DNA of 44,143 bases from an uncultured Oscillospiraceae bacterium (GCA_934569195.1 CAKTKB010000002.1:1-44143); one strand, 5' to 3'. Positions 31,221-44,143 are shown, counted from the first letter of the stretch. Numbers and translations: made by a program. Notes: generated by a model from the sequence alone, not told the origin.

Positions 31221-34200
31221 AGAAAAAAGGCAGAAATATGCTGCGCAAGAATCTGAATCGGACGGTTGCCCGCTCCTTCGGAAGATTTTTGGCGATCGTG
31301 CTGATTATTGCTTTGGGCGCGGGGCTGTTCGTTGGGCTGCTTACCACAAAGACGGATATGCTGGAGACCTGCCAGTGGTATACGGACCGGCAGAATATGT
31401 TCGATCTGCATTTGCTCAATACCTACGGATGGACCGAGTCGGACGTGGATGCGGTCAGGCAGATGGAACCGATTGCGGACGCGGAGGGGACGGTGGCCCT
31501 GGATGTGCTGCTGCAGCGCGACGGGGATGAGCAGACATCCGTTTACCGGGTGATGGGAATTCCGGAGCGGATCAACTGCGTGGAGCTTCAGTCCGGCCGG
31601 ATGCCCCAGAGCCCGGATGAGTGCCTGATTGACGGCGCGCATGGGGGCGCTTCCGCAATCGGCTCGGTTTTTACGGTGGCGGACACCAATGAAAGCGATA
31701 CGCTGGAGGCCCTGTCCCTGCGTACTTATACGGTGGTGGGCAGCGTCAGCTCCCCGCTCTATCTGAACGTGGAGCGGGGAAATACCTCCTTGGGGAGCGG
31801 ACGGATTTCCTCGTACCTGTATGTGATGCCGGAAACCTTCCAGACGGATTACTACACGGATATTTACGCGACGATTCCGGGGGATTACCGGGTATACACC
31901 CAGGCGTACGACGATGCGATGGACGCTGCGGCGGAGGCGGTAAAGCCGCTGCTGACACCGCTGGCGAGCAGCCGCATGGAAACGGTGCGGCAGCAGGCGG
32001 AGGAAGCCTACGCCGACGGGCTGGAGGAATACCGGCAGGGCGTGGAGGACTATGAAAGCGGAAAAGCGCAGGCCCAAAAGGAGCTGGGCGAGGCGCGGAA
32101 GAAGCTGGAGGACGGTCAGAAGGAGCTGGATGCCCAAAAGACGGAGCTGGAGAAGGGGAGACAGCAGCTGGAGGACGGCCAGAAGCAGATTGACGAGGGA
32201 AATGCACAGCTGGTGGATTCCCGCCAGCAGCTTGCCGACAGTCAGCAGCAGACCTATAACCAGTTGGGGGAGGCGCAGGCGGAGCTGCTGGCGAATTACA
32301 AGACGGTCAAGGAAAATCTGGCCCAGGCGGAGAGCGGCCTGGCGCAGATTCAGACCGGTCTGAGCGCCCTGGATTCCGGTATAGCGCAGATTGATTCCGG
32401 GCTGGAGCAGATCGATTCCGGGGTGGAGCAGCTGGATCTGCTGATTTCCATTCTGAATCCGACGCTGGAGGCTGCGCGCAAGGCGCTGGAATATGCCCAG
32501 AGCCGCCCGGAGACGGACCAGGCTTATCTGGAGCAGCTCCAGGCCCGGCTGGAGGAGCTTGAAAAGAAACGGGACGAATATGAAGCCCAGAAGGATACCC
32601 TGACGGAGCAGCGCGATGCTTACGCGGCCCAGCGGGAGGAGCTTGTGCAGCAGCGGGAGCAGCTCACGGAAAAGCAGGAGGAGCTTCTGGCGGCGCAGGA
32701 GCAGCTGAACGAGGCAAAGGAACAGATTGACACCGGTTTTCTGGAGCTTCAAACCAACCAGACCCAGGCGGAGAATCAATTCGCTGCCGCTCAGTCTCAG
32801 TTGGATGCCGCAAAGCTGAATCTGGAGAATTCCCAAAAAACACTGGATGAAAAGAAGGCTGAGCTGGAGGCGGGGGAGACCGCCTTGGAGCAGGCGCAGC
32901 AGGAGCTTACCGACGGCTGGCAGACATACACGGAGGAAAAGGAAAAGGCGGACCGCGCTCTCGCGGATGCCGAGGCAAAGCTGGAGAGCGGCCGGCAGGA
33001 GCTGGCGGACGCGCGGGAACGCATCGATACCCTTTCCGAACCGTCGGTGTATGCACTGACGCGCAATACCAACGTGGGCTATGTCTCCATGCAGAGCGAT
33101 TCGGACATTGTGGCGGGCGTTTCCCGGGTATTTCCGGCCTTTTTCCTGCTGGTGGCCGCGCTTGTGTGCATCACCACCATGACCCGTATGGTCAACGAGG
33201 AGCGGACGCAGATCGGAACCTTTAAGGCGCTTGGCTACGGCAGCGCCGCCATTATCGGAAAGTACCTGGCTTATTCCGGCATCGGCGCGGTGCTGGGCTG
33301 CGGGCTGGGCGTGCTGGTGGGCAGCGTGGCTTTTCCTCAGATCATCTGGCAGGGGTATCGGATTTTGTACAACATCCGGCCCTGGCTGCGTATGAAGGTG
33401 GATTGGCCGCTGTGCGCGGCGGTGGTGTCCATCTACACGGCGGTGATCCTGCTGGTGAGCTGGTACTGCTGCCGCAGGGAGCTGCGGGAGGTCCCGGCGG
33501 AGCTGATCCGCCCCAGAGCGCCTACCAGCGGCAAGAAGATTTTCCTGGAGCATATTGGCCTGTGGAACAGGCTCAGCTTCCTGAATAAGGTGGCGGTGCG
33601 GAATATTTTCCGCTACCGGCAGCGCCTGCTGATGATGCTGCTGGGAATCGGCGGATGCACGGCCCTGCTGGTGACAGGCTTCGGCATCCGGGATTCCATC
33701 TTCCCCATTGTGGATTACCAGTTTGAGGAGGTGACGGTGTACGATCTGTCCGTGACCTTCCAGCGAGAGCAGAGTGAGGAGGAGCAGACAAAGTTCCGGG
33801 AGGCGCTCCAGGGAAAAATCGATAAGCTCCTTTTCTGCCACGAGAGCAGTGTGGAACTGGATACGGGCGACGGGGTCAAGGAGGTGTACCTGCTGGCCTC
33901 GGACGACCGGCTGACGGATTTTGTGGACCTGCACCGGGGCAGTCAGGCGTTGGAAATGCCCGGCTTGGGCGAGGCGCTCCTGTCCTGCGGAGCTGCGGAG
34001 TCCATGGGAATCCGCGTGGGAGATCGAATCACCCTCAGAAGCTCGGATATGCAGACCATGGAGCTGACGGTGGGGGGGATCTTTGACAACAACGTGTACA
34101 ACTATGTCATTGTTCCTTACCAGACGGCGCGGCTCGCCTGGGGAGAGGACTGCGGAATGCAGACGGCGCTGATCACCACCCGGGAGGACCAGGACGTACA

Positions 34201-34696
34201 CGCCGCATCGGCAAGCATTCTGGATATGTCCGGTGTGATGAACGTAACGGTGAGTCAGGACCTGGCCAATCAGGTGGATTCCATGATGGATGCCATGAAT
34301 CTGATCGTGGCGACCGTCGTGTTCTGCGCCGCGCTGCTGGCTGTGATTGTGGTGTACAACCTGACAAATATCAACATCAATGAGCGTGTGCGGGAGATTG
34401 CTACCATCAAGGTCCTGGGATTCCGGGCAGGGGAGACGGCGGCGTACGTGTTTAAGGAAAACCTTGCCCTGTCGGTCATGGGCGCGCTCCTGGGCCTGGT
34501 GGGAGGAAAATTTTTGCTGGACTTTGTCATGAGCCAGATTCGTCTGGACATGGTGTGGTTTACCGCCCGGGTGAGCCTGGGCAGTTACCTGCTGTCGGTT
34601 GCCATGACCCTGTTGGCGGCCTGCGCGGTGGACCTGGTGTTCTATTTCCGGTTGGAGCGGATCAATATGGCCGAGGCACTGAAATCTGTCGAGTAA
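31214..34696 (+). CDS. FtsX-family ABC permease with long coiled coil
   Basis: An 1160-residue permease partner of the preceding ATPase. An N-terminal membrane helix (about 24-44) and an extracytoplasmic domain precede a very long Gln/Glu/Lys-rich heptad region (about 245-600), a coiled-coil rod. Then come three helices of the first FtsX core (about 636-755) and, after a second extracytoplasmic domain, the second FtsX core (about 1030-1155). 'ERTQIGTFKALGYG' and 'RVREIATIKVLGF' are the matching cytoplasmic helices after the membrane segments. Such mechanotransmission systems couple ATP hydrolysis to work outside the membrane; the cargo here is unknown. GGAGAG precedes the ATG. It overlaps the ATPase gene. 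Confidence 0.93.
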   Translation: MVKKKGRNMLRKNLNRTVARSFGRFLAIVLIIALGAGLFVGLLTTKTDMLETCQWYTDRQNMFDLHLLNTYGWTESDVDAVRQMEPIADAEGTVALDVLLQRDGDEQTSVYRVMGIPERINCVELQSGRMPQSPDECLIDGAHGGASAIGSVFTVADTNESDTLEALSLRTYTVVGSVSSPLYLNVERGNTSLGSGRISSYLYVMPETFQTDYYTDIYATIPGDYRVYTQAYDDAMDAAAEAVKPLLTPLASSRMETVRQQAEEAYADGLEEYRQGVEDYESGKAQAQKELGEARKKLEDGQKELDAQKTELEKGRQQLEDGQKQIDEGNAQLVDSRQQLADSQQQTYNQLGEAQAELLANYKTVKENLAQAESGLAQIQTGLSALDSGIAQIDSGLEQIDSGVEQLDLLISILNPTLEAARKALEYAQSRPETDQAYLEQLQARLEELEKKRDEYEAQKDTLTEQRDAYAAQREELVQQREQLTEKQEELLAAQEQLNEAKEQIDTGFLELQTNQTQAENQFAAAQSQLDAAKLNLENSQKTLDEKKAELEAGETALEQAQQELTDGWQTYTEEKEKADRALADAEAKLESGRQELADARERIDTLSEPSVYALTRNTNVGYVSMQSDSDIVAGVSRVFPAFFLLVAALVCITTMTRMVNEERTQIGTFKALGYGSAAIIGKYLAYSGIGAVLGCGLGVLVGSVAFPQIIWQGYRILYNIRPWLRMKVDWPLCAAVVSIYTAVILLVSWYCCRRELREVPAELIRPRAPTSGKKIFLEHIGLWNRLSFLNKVAVRNIFRYRQRLLMMLLGIGGCTALLVTGFGIRDSIFPIVDYQFEEVTVYDLSVTFQREQSEEEQTKFREALQGKIDKLLFCHESSVELDTGDGVKEVYLLASDDRLTDFVDLHRGSQALEMPGLGEALLSCGAAESMGIRVGDRITLRSSDMQTMELTVGGIFDNNVYNYVIVPYQTARLAWGEDCGMQTALITTREDQDVHAASASILDMSGVMNVTVSQDLANQVDSMMDAMNLIVATVVFCAALLAVIVVYNLTNININERVREIATIKVLGFRAGETAAYVFKENLALSVMGALLGLVGGKFLLDFVMSQIRLDMVWFTARVSLGSYLLSVAMTLLAACAVDLVFYFRLERINMAEALKSVE

Positions 34697-34717
34697 CATC
34701 CGTGCCGTGCAGCGGGT

Positions 34718-34762
34718 GAAAAAAGCCCCCGGACGCAGCCAAAGAGCTGCGTCCGGGGGCTT
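34718..34762. terminator. Strong hairpin after the FtsX permease gene
   Basis: A 17-bp perfect stem (AAGCCCCCGGACGCAGC, 34723-34739, with 34746-34762). The T-run (TTTTTT) is on the minus strand; on the plus strand only TTCCTC follows. It probably ends the permease transcript and would also stop minus-strand RNA. Confidence 0.75.
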
Positions 34763-34788
34763 CCTCAACGGCCAAATGTGGAGGCAAT

Positions 34789-34907
34789 AAAAAAACCGGG
34801 TATAAACCCGGAAAAAACGAAAAATCCATTGACAGAGAGGATGAAGTATGCTAAAATAAGTGTCCATACTGTGGGAGTATGCCTACTTCACCCTTCCTCT
34901 ATCTGAC
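34789..34907 (-). ncRNA. Candidate small RNA antisense to the rpoB promoter and leader
   Basis: A minus-strand promoter (TTGACA, 17 bases, TACTAT; 34937-34942 and 34914-34919) would start RNA near 34907. The RNA folds as a rod: an outer helix (34834-34851 with 34881-34904: CAGA, GAGG, TGAAGTA and GC paired, with bulges), an asymmetric 13-base internal loop and an inner hairpin CATACT/AGTATG (34865-34881). A T-rich tract and a terminator (CCGGGT/ACCCGG then TTTTTTT, 34811-34789) follow. Predicted length is about 119 nt. The layout resembles a trans-acting or antisense sRNA. No Rfam family was recognised. The same helices could form in plus-strand read-through RNA. Confidence 0.45.
34829..34857 (+). 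promoter_or_regulatory. Promoter of rpoBC
   Basis: TTGACA (34829-34834), 17-base spacer, TAAAAT (34852-34857). The leader to rpoB is about 160 bases. Confidence 0.8.
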
Positions 34908-34913
34908 AAAGAC

Positions 34914-34942
34914 ATAGTATCACACAGGATGGCGGTTGTCAA
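34914..34942 (-). promoter_or_regulatory. Minus-strand promoter facing rpoB
   Basis: On the minus strand: TTGACA (34937-34942), 17-base spacer, TACTAT (34914-34919). It has no protein gene downstream on that strand. Its start site lies about 43 bases from that of the rpoB promoter, with the two transcripts converging. Confidence 0.6.
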
Positions 34943-35025
34943 GCATAAAATATAAAATTATCAACGACGCCGCGCGTATCACGTTATGACACATCATTCC
35001 GGCGTAAGCCGAAAGAAAGGCTGTG

Positions 35026-38000
35026 ATGAACCATATGGCGATGGTCAGGGACGTAAAGTTCGGCAAGACCATGCGTAAGAGCTACGCGAAGTACGAAGAA
35101 ATTCTGGAAATGCCCAATATGCTGAAAATCCAGAAGGACTCCTATCAGTGGTTCCTGGACGAGGGACTGCGGGAGGTCTTTAAGGATGTGGGTACGATTT
35201 CGGACTTCTCCGGTAAACTGGAGCTGAGTTTCCTGGATTTCACCATGAACGATCCCCCCAAGTACACGATTGAGGAGTGCAAGGAGCGGGACACCACCTA
35301 CGCCCGGCCCATCAAGGTGCGGGTGCGTCTGCGTAATACGGAGACGGACGAGATTAAGGAACAGGAAATCTTCATGGGCGAGTTCCCCATCATGACCAAT
35401 GGCGGAACCTTCGTGATCAACGGTGCGGAGCGCGTCATCGTTTCTCAGATCGTGCGCTCCCCCGGCATGTATTACGGCCATGAGGTGGACAAGGCAGACC
35501 AGCATACCTACACCGCTACGGTGATTCCTTACCGGGGCGCCTGGCTGGAGTACGAGACGGACAACTCCAATGTGTTCTGGGTCCGCATCGACAAGAACCG
35601 GAAGCTGCCGATCACCAGCCTGATCCGGGCGCTGGGCGTGGATACCGACGAGAAGATCAAGGCGCTGTTCGGCGAGGACGAGCGCATTCTTGCGACGCTG
35701 GACAAGGACCCCTGCAAGACGAAGGAGGAGTCCCTGCTGGAGATTTACCGTCGCCTCCGTCCCGGCGAGCCGCCCACGGTGGAGACGGCGACCGCCCATC
35801 TGGAGGGGCTGCTTTTCGACGCCCGCCGGTACGACGTGAGCAAGGTCGGCCGTTACAAATTCAACAAGAAGATGGATATCTGGAGCCGGCTGTCCGGTCA
35901 GGAGCTGGCAGAGCCGATTGCGGACCCGATGACCGGCGAGATTCTGGCTATGCCCGGCGACGTCCTCACCCGCGCACAGGCCCACGACCTCTCGGCAAGA
36001 GGCGTCAACGAGGCTGTGGTGAAGGTGGGCGACCGGAATGTCCGGGTGTTTGCCAATGACATGGTGGATATGTCCGGGTTCGTTTCCTTCGATCCCAAGC
36101 AGTTTGGCGTCAAGGAGAAGGTCCGCTTCAGCGTGCTGAAGGAAATGCTCCAGGAGCTGGGACCGGACGCTTCCCTCCAGGCATGGGAGGAGGCAATCTC
36201 CGATCGGATGGACGACCTGATTCCCAAGCACATCATTGTGGACGACATCATGGCCTCCATCAATTACCTCAACTGTGTGGCTATGGGCATCGGTACGCCG
36301 GATGATATTGACCATCTGGGCAACCGCCGCCTGCGCTGCGTGGGCGAGCTGCTGCAGAACCAGTTCCGCATCGGCTTCTCCCGTCTGGACCGGGTTATCC
36401 GGGAGCGGATGACGGTTCAGGACCTGGATGCCATTACGCCCCAGAGCCTGATCAACATCCGTCCGGTAACGGCGGTTATCAAGGAATTCTTCGGCTCCTC
36501 TCCGCTGTCTCAGTTTATGGACCAGAATAACCCTCTGGCCGAGCTGACACACAAGCGCCGCCTCTCCGCGCTTGGCCCCGGCGGTCTGAGCCGTGACCGG
36601 GCTTCCTTCGACGTTCGAGACGTGCACTACACCCACTACGGCCGTATGTGCCCCATCGAGACGCCTGAAGGCCCGAACATCGGCCTGATCAACTATCTGG
36701 CCAGCTTTGCAAAGATCAACGAATACGGCTTTATCGAGGCCCCCTACCGCAAGGTAGACAAGCAGACCGGCTTTGTTACCGATCAGGTGGATTACATGAC
36801 TGCCGATGTGGAGGACGACTTCTACGTTGGCCTGGCCAATGAGCCGCTGGACGAGAACGGCTGCCTGGCCAATGCCCGTATTTCCTGCCGTCACCGCAAT
36901 GAGATCATTGAGGTGGATCGGAATATGATCGATTATGTGGATGTGTCTCCCAGAATGATGATTTCTGTGGCGACCTCCTTCATCCCCTTCCTGCAGAACG
37001 ACGACGCGAACCGCGCTCTGATGGGTGCAAACATGCAGCGTCAGGCCGTGCCTCTGCTGACCACCGAAGCGCCCATCGTCGCAACCGGCGTGGAGCACCG
37101 CTCCGCTCTGGATTCGGAGGTCTGCATCAAGGCGGAAAAGGACGGCACAGTGGAGGCCGTGTCCGCTACGGAGATCACCGTGCGCTATGACGACGGCGAT
37201 GTCCAGACCTATCACCTGACCAAGTTTGCCCGCTCCAATGCAGGCACCTGCATCAACCAGCGGCCGATCGTGGACGCAGGCGAGCGGGTCGAGGCAAACC
37301 AAATCATCGCGGACGGCCCGAGCTGCTCCGGCGGTGAGATCGCTCTGGGCAAGAACGTGCTGATCGGCTTTGTTACCTGGGAAGGCTACAACTACGAGGA
37401 CGCCATCCTGCTGAACGAGCGCCTGGTCCGGGAGGACGTGTTTACCTCCATTCACATTGAGGAGCACGAGACGGAGGCCCGGGACACCAAGCTGGGACCG
37501 GAGGAAATCACCCGGGACATCCCCAATGTGGGCGAGGACACCCTGAAGGACCTGGACGAGAACGGCATCATCCGCATCGGCGCGGAGGTTCACTCCGGCG
37601 ATTACCTGGTGGGCAAGGTCACGCCGAAGGGCGAGACGGAGCTGACTCCGGAGGAGCGGCTGCTGCGGGCCATTTTCGGAGAGAAGGCAAGAGAGGTCCG
37701 GGATACCTCTCTGAAGGTGCCCCACGGCGAGAGCGGCATCGTGGTGGACGTGAAGGTGTTTACCAAGGAGAATTCCGACGAGCTGGCTCCCGGCGTTACC
37801 AAGTCCGTCCGGGTCTATATTGCCCAGAAGCGTAAGATCTCCGTGGGCGATAAGATGGCCGGCCGTCACGGCAACAAGGGCGTCGTTTCCCGGGTTCTGC
37901 CGGAGGAGGATATGCCCTTCCTGCCGGACGGAACGCCGCTGGATATTGTGCTGAACCCCCTGGGCGTGCCTTCCCGTATGAACATCGGACAGGTGCTGGA

Positions 38001-38721
38001 GGTCCATCTGGGCTATGCGGCCAAGGCGCTGAACTGGAAGGTCGCCACCCCTGTTTTCGACGGCGCAAACGAGAAGGATATCCGGGAGACCCTGAAGCTG
38101 GCCGGACTGCGTGAGGACGGCAAGACGGTCCTCTACGACGGACGTACCGGCGAACCGTTTGACAACCTGGTCACGGTTGGCTATCCCTACTACCTGAAGC
38201 TCCATCACCTGGTGGATGATAAAATCCACGCCCGCTCCACCGGTCCCTATGCGCTGGTTACCCAGCAGCCTCTGGGCGGCAAGGCGCAGTTCGGCGGACA
38301 GCGCTTCGGCGAGATGGAGGTCTGGGCCCTGGAGGCTTACGGCGCTGCCTATACGCTGCAGGAAATTCTGACGGTCAAGTCCGACGACGTGACCGGCCGT
38401 GTAAAGACCTACGAGGCCATTGTCAAGGGAACGAATATTCCCAAGCCGGGTGTGCCGGAATCCTTTAAGGTGCTGGTCAAGGAGCTGCAGGCCCTGTGCC
38501 TGGATATCCGGGTGCTGGACGAGAACGGCAACGAGATCGAGCTGCGGGAGGATGACGACGACGATGAGCTCGTCTATGCCTCCGACAGCGAGGTGGTCGT
38601 GGGCGAGACGAACGAGGTCCTCGACGCCGGCTTTGTCATCGATGAGGACGGCCCGGGAGATATTATGGATGTGTTCGGTGATCTGGCAGAGGATACTGCC
38701 GCCGGCACGGATGAAGAATAA
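35026..38721 (+). CDS. rpoB: RNA polymerase beta subunit
   Basis: A 1231-residue beta subunit, full length for a Firmicute. The rifampicin-binding region '[22 protein letters not shown]' has the residues of sensitive enzymes, and '[17 protein letters not shown]' and '[12 protein letters not shown]' are intact. The C-terminus carries an acidic extension of about 55 residues (REDDDDDEL to DTAAGTDEE). I chose ATG 35026, five bases after AAAGG; a GTG at 35023 and ATGs at 35035 and 35041 are alternatives. rpoC follows after 12 bases. No rplJ-rplL lies upstream, unlike the usual rplKAJL-rpoBC order. Confidence 0.98.
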   Translation: MNHMAMVRDVKFGKTMRKSYAKYEEILEMPNMLKIQKDSYQWFLDEGLREVFKDVGTISDFSGKLELSFLDFTMNDPPKYTIEECKERDTTYARPIKVRVRLRNTETDEIKEQEIFMGEFPIMTNGGTFVINGAERVIVSQIVRSPGMYYGHEVDKADQHTYTATVIPYRGAWLEYETDNSNVFWVRIDKNRKLPITSLIRALGVDTDEKIKALFGEDERILATLDKDPCKTKEESLLEIYRRLRPGEPPTVETATAHLEGLLFDARRYDVSKVGRYKFNKKMDIWSRLSGQELAEPIADPMTGEILAMPGDVLTRAQAHDLSARGVNEAVVKVGDRNVRVFANDMVDMSGFVSFDPKQFGVKEKVRFSVLKEMLQELGPDASLQAWEEAISDRMDDLIPKHIIVDDIMASINYLNCVAMGIGTPDDIDHLGNRRLRCVGELLQNQFRIGFSRLDRVIRERMTVQDLDAITPQSLINIRPVTAVIKEFFGSSPLSQFMDQNNPLAELTHKRRLSALGPGGLSRDRASFDVRDVHYTHYGRMCPIETPEGPNIGLINYLASFAKINEYGFIEAPYRKVDKQTGFVTDQVDYMTADVEDDFYVGLANEPLDENGCLANARISCRHRNEIIEVDRNMIDYVDVSPRMMISVATSFIPFLQNDDANRALMGANMQRQAVPLLTTEAPIVATGVEHRSALDSEVCIKAEKDGTVEAVSATEITVRYDDGDVQTYHLTKFARSNAGTCINQRPIVDAGERVEANQIIADGPSCSGGEIALGKNVLIGFVTWEGYNYEDAILLNERLVREDVFTSIHIEEHETEARDTKLGPEEITRDIPNVGEDTLKDLDENGIIRIGAEVHSGDYLVGKVTPKGETELTPEERLLRAIFGEKAREVRDTSLKVPHGESGIVVDVKVFTKENSDELAPGVTKSVRVYIAQKRKISVGDKMAGRHGNKGVVSRVLPEEDMPFLPDGTPLDIVLNPLGVPSRMNIGQVLEVHLGYAAKALNWKVATPVFDGANEKDIRETLKLAGLREDGKTVLYDGRTGEPFDNLVTVGYPYYLKLHHLVDDKIHARSTGPYALVTQQPLGGKAQFGGQRFGEMEVWALEAYGAAYTLQEILTVKSDDVTGRVKTYEAIVKGTNIPKPGVPESFKVLVKELQALCLDIRVLDENGNEIELREDDDDDELVYASDSEVVVGETNEVLDAGFVIDEDGPGDIMDVFGDLAEDTAAGTDEE

Positions 38722-38733
38722 GGAGGCGCGAGA

Positions 38734-42426
<3,693 letters not shown>

Positions 42427-42457
42427 GCACCCGCAATCTAACGTATCTTCCTTTTCT

Positions 42458-42493
42458 GCGGCCTGCTGCATGCTTCGGTTTGCGGCAGGCCGC
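42458..42493 (+). repeat. Hairpin between rpoC and the L7Ae gene
   Basis: GCGGCCTGC (42458-42466) pairs with GCAGGCCGC (42485-42493). No T-run follows on either strand, so it may be a processing or partial termination site. Confidence 0.5.
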
Positions 42494-42536
42494 TTGCAGA
42501 ATTCTATAAGAACGGAAAAAATTTTCCGGATAATTG

Positions 42537-42564
42537 TTGACTTTCCGGGAAAAGTGCGTATAAT
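42537..42564 (+). promoter_or_regulatory. Promoter before the L7Ae-family gene
   Basis: TTGACT (42537-42542), 16-base spacer, TATAAT (42559-42564). Transcription would begin only 2-4 bases before the ATG at 42575. Confidence 0.7.
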
Positions 42565-42574
42565 AACATACTGT

Positions 42575-42856
42575 ATGGATATACAAGAAGAATGTACAAT
42601 CTCCCAGTTTGGCAATTTAAGCCTGCGGCCCGGCGACAGGATCGTCGTTGGGGCGAAGCAGCTGCGTAAAGCGCTGTGCTCCGGCCGCGCCGTCCGGGTT
42701 TACCTGGCGGAGGATGCCGACCCGGCCATTACCCAGCCATTGGAGGAGCTGTGCCGGCAGCACGAGGTGCCCTGCGCCTGGGTCGCTGCGATGGGCAGCC
42801 TTGGCCGCACCTGCGGCATTGAAGTTGGCGCTGCCGCCGCTGCGGTGGTTGCCTGA
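42575..42856 (+). CDS. L7Ae-family ribosomal protein (YbxF-like)
   Basis: A 93-residue protein of the L7Ae/L30e family, which binds kink-turn RNA. 'LRPGDRIVVGAKQLRKAL', 'VYLAEDADPAI' and 'LGRTCGIEVGAAAA' match YbxF (the Firmicutes form found between rpoC and rpsL). The ATG at 42575 lacks a Shine-Dalgarno and sits almost at the predicted transcription start, so translation may be leaderless. A hairpin with T-run separates it from rpsL. The position in the str operon is canonical. Confidence 0.87.
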   Translation: MDIQEECTISQFGNLSLRPGDRIVVGAKQLRKALCSGRAVRVYLAEDADPAITQPLEELCRQHEVPCAWVAAMGSLGRTCGIEVGAAAAAVVA

Positions 42857-42891
42857 AGCTTGGTTCTATGGGGTTCGCCCCCTGGAATATA

Positions 42892-42914
42892 TTCCCGCCT
42901 CAGGCGGAATTTTT
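42892..42914 (+). terminator. Weak terminator/attenuator before rpsL
   Basis: TTCCCGCC (42892-42899) pairs with GGCGGAA (42903-42909) with one bulged C, then TTTTT. It lies 17 bases before the rpsL start and overlaps nothing else. Confidence 0.6.
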
Positions 42915-42931
42915 GAGAAAGGAGAAAATCG

Positions 42932-43357
42932 ATGCCTACTTTTAACCAGCTCGTGAGAAATGGCCGTCAGCAGGCTACCTACAAGTCCACGGCTCCCGCT
43001 CTGCAGAGAGGTCTGAATACCCTGGAAAACCAGGCTACCAACCTGCCCTCCCCCCAGAAGCGCGGCGTGTGCACCTCCGTTCGTACCGCTACCCCCAAGA
43101 AGCCGAACTCCGCTCTGCGTAAGATCGCCCGTGTGCGTCTGACCAACGGAATGGAAGTTACCGCTTATATCCCCGGTGTTGGCCACAACCTGCAGGAGCA
43201 CTCTGTGGTACTGATCCGCGGCGGTCGTGTTAAGGACCTCCCCGGTGTGCGTTACCACATCATCCGCGGCACTCTGGATACCCAGGGCGTGCAGAACCGG
43301 ATGCAGTCCCGCTCCAAGTACGGTGCCAAGCGGCCCAAGGCCGGCAAGAAGAAGTAA
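42932..43357 (+). CDS. rpsL: 30S ribosomal protein S12
   Basis: A 141-residue S12, the decoding-centre protein. '[23 protein letters not shown]' and '[23 protein letters not shown]' carry the lysines (in TPKKPNS and GGRVKDL) where streptomycin-resistance mutations arise, here wild type. AAGGAG precedes the ATG. The C-terminal basic tail ([11 protein letters not shown]) is normal. Confidence 0.98.
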   Translation: MPTFNQLVRNGRQQATYKSTAPALQRGLNTLENQATNLPSPQKRGVCTSVRTATPKKPNSALRKIARVRLTNGMEVTAYIPGVGHNLQEHSVVLIRGGRVKDLPGVRYHIIRGTLDTQGVQNRMQSRSKYGAKRPKAGKKK

Positions 43358-43398
43358 TTCTTCCGCCCGCTTGATTTTGACCTGTTTCACGCCTTTTT

Positions 43399-43427
43399 GC
43401 AAGGCAACGCCTTGCCAAAGCGTTTTT
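43399..43427 (+). terminator. Terminator between rpsL and rpsG
   Basis: GCAAGGC (43399-43405), loop AAC, GCCTTGC (43409-43415), with outer pairing, then CAAAGCGTTTTT. It would attenuate read-through to rpsG. Confidence 0.7.
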
Positions 43428-43524
43428 ATATATTGTATGTATGTAGAAACCTCTGGCCAGGCACAACGAAAGGTATACTTTCGAGTACCGATGAAATCAT
43501 TTTTTTATGAAGGAGGGAAGCAAA

Positions 43525-43995
43525 GTGCCCAGAAGAGGTAATGTTCCCAAGAGAGAGGTCCTCCCGGATCCTACCTATAATTCCGTTCTGGTTACCAAGC
43601 TCGTCAACAGCATCATGCTCGATGGCAAGAAGGGCGTCGCCCAGAAGGTCGTCTATGGTGCTTTCGAAATTGTAGAGAATAAGACCGGCAAGAACGGCCT
43701 GGAAGTTTTCCAGCAGGCAATGGAAAACATCATGCCTGCCGTTGAGCTGAAGGCACGCCGCGTCGGCGGTGCCACCTATCAGGTGCCCATCGAGGTCCGC
43801 CCGGACCGCCGTCAGACGCTCGGCCTGCGCTGGCTGACGACTTACAGCCGCGGCCGCAGCGAGAACACGATGAAGGAGCGCCTTGCCGCGGAAATCATGG
43901 ACGCCGCCAACAACACCGGCTCCGCTGTGAAGAAGCGCGAGGATACCCACAAGATGGCCGAAGCCAACAAGGCATTCGCCCATTTCCGCTGGTAA
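43525..43995 (+). CDS. rpsG: 30S ribosomal protein S7
   Basis: A 156-residue S7 (standard length). It begins [18 protein letters not shown], and the conserved '[27 protein letters not shown]' and '[18 protein letters not shown]' are present. I chose GTG at 43525, seven bases after GGAGGG; an ATG at 43507 would add six residues and place the Shine-Dalgarno inside the gene. S7 nucleates the 30S head and commonly autoregulates its operon. A hairpin over a TATACT (GAAAG/CTTTC, 43468-43482) lies in its leader. Confidence 0.96.
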   Translation: MPRRGNVPKREVLPDPTYNSVLVTKLVNSIMLDGKKGVAQKVVYGAFEIVENKTGKNGLEVFQQAMENIMPAVELKARRVGGATYQVPIEVRPDRRQTLGLRWLTTYSRGRSENTMKERLAAEIMDAANNTGSAVKKREDTHKMAEANKAFAHFRW

Positions 43996-44010
43996 TGAAG
44001 GAGTTTCTCA

Positions 44011-44143
44011 ATGCCTAGACAGTATTCCCTGGAAAATACCAGAAACTTCGGCATCATGGCTCACATTGATGCCGGTAAGACGACTACTACCGAGCGTATT
44101 CTTTTCTACACCGGCCGCAATTACAAGATCGGTGAGACCCACG
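44011..44143 (+). CDS. fusA: Elongation factor G (5' part)
   Basis: The first 44 codons of EF-G, cut by the window end. '[20 protein letters not shown]' holds the P-loop. The ATG follows AAGGAG 7 bases upstream and lies 15 bases after rpsG. It is the translocation GTPase; tuf is expected next but lies outside the window. Confidence 0.97.
   Translation, partial: MPRQYSLENTRNFGIMAHIDAGKTTTTERILFYTGRNYKIGETH

Larger units (their letters stand above)
34697..35025. other. Leader region of rpoBC with convergent promoters
   Basis: No protein gene. It holds two hairpins with T-runs on the minus strand (34718-34762 and 34789-34811), the plus-strand rpoB promoter (34829-34857), a minus-strand promoter facing it (34914-34942), and an rpoB leader of about 160 bases. 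Confidence 0.7.

Overview
The window looks like chromosomal DNA from a GC-rich, spore-lineage Firmicute (class Clostridia, probably the Oscillospiraceae/Oscillospirales gut group). The evidence is strong AGGAGG ribosome binding sites before most genes, SigA-type promoters (TTGACA/TATAAT), a Spo0A-family regulator, a LytR-CpsA-Psr protein, S-layer homology (SLH) domains, DUF1858 and DUF1540 proteins, and the order rpoB-rpoC-L7Ae-rpsL-rpsG-fusA. No phage, transposase, CRISPR array or rRNA was seen. One tRNA (Arg, anticodon ACG) is present.

Layout. 1-9.8 kb is almost all minus strand: a repeat-bearing lipoprotein; a YebC regulator; nif3 and trmK, overlapping by 4 bases; a DUF1858 protein; the plus-strand tRNA-Arg; a visibly AT-richer islet (about 4.2-5.7 kb) with a duplicated tRNA 3' end, a 62-residue membrane protein, a 38-residue amphipathic peptide and a solo BlaI/MecI repressor; then an LCP cell-wall ligase, a divergent Spo0A-like regulator, an HtrA protease and a DUF1540 peptide. 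9.9-20.7 kb is mixed housekeeping: secG, pepD, a SpoVB/MurJ-like flippase, nth, feoAB, a GNAT acetyltransferase, a tandem OB-fold ssDNA-binding protein, a lipoprotein and a YgiQ-type radical SAM protein.

21.4-30.3 kb holds the most striking locus: a secreted protein with a cohesin-like domain and three SLH repeats, followed 14 bases later by a 2568-residue subtilisin-family protease. The protease has a canonical two-repeat dockerin in its middle and a C-terminal array of propeller-like and Big_2 modules. I read this as a two-gene surface proteolytic complex: the SLH/cohesin protein docks on the wall and its cohesin holds the dockerin of the protease. 30.5-34.7 kb is an ABC exporter pair (ATPase plus FtsX-type permease with a very long extracytoplasmic coiled coil).

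34.7-44.1 kb is the rpoBC and str region, cut by the window end inside fusA. The rpoB leader carries two strong promoters that face each other. The minus-strand one would give a compact, foldable RNA of about 119 nt ending at a good terminator, which is a candidate small RNA. Other items to revisit are the structured leader of the radical SAM gene and operator-like palindromes at the BlaI, pepD and SLH-gene promoters.
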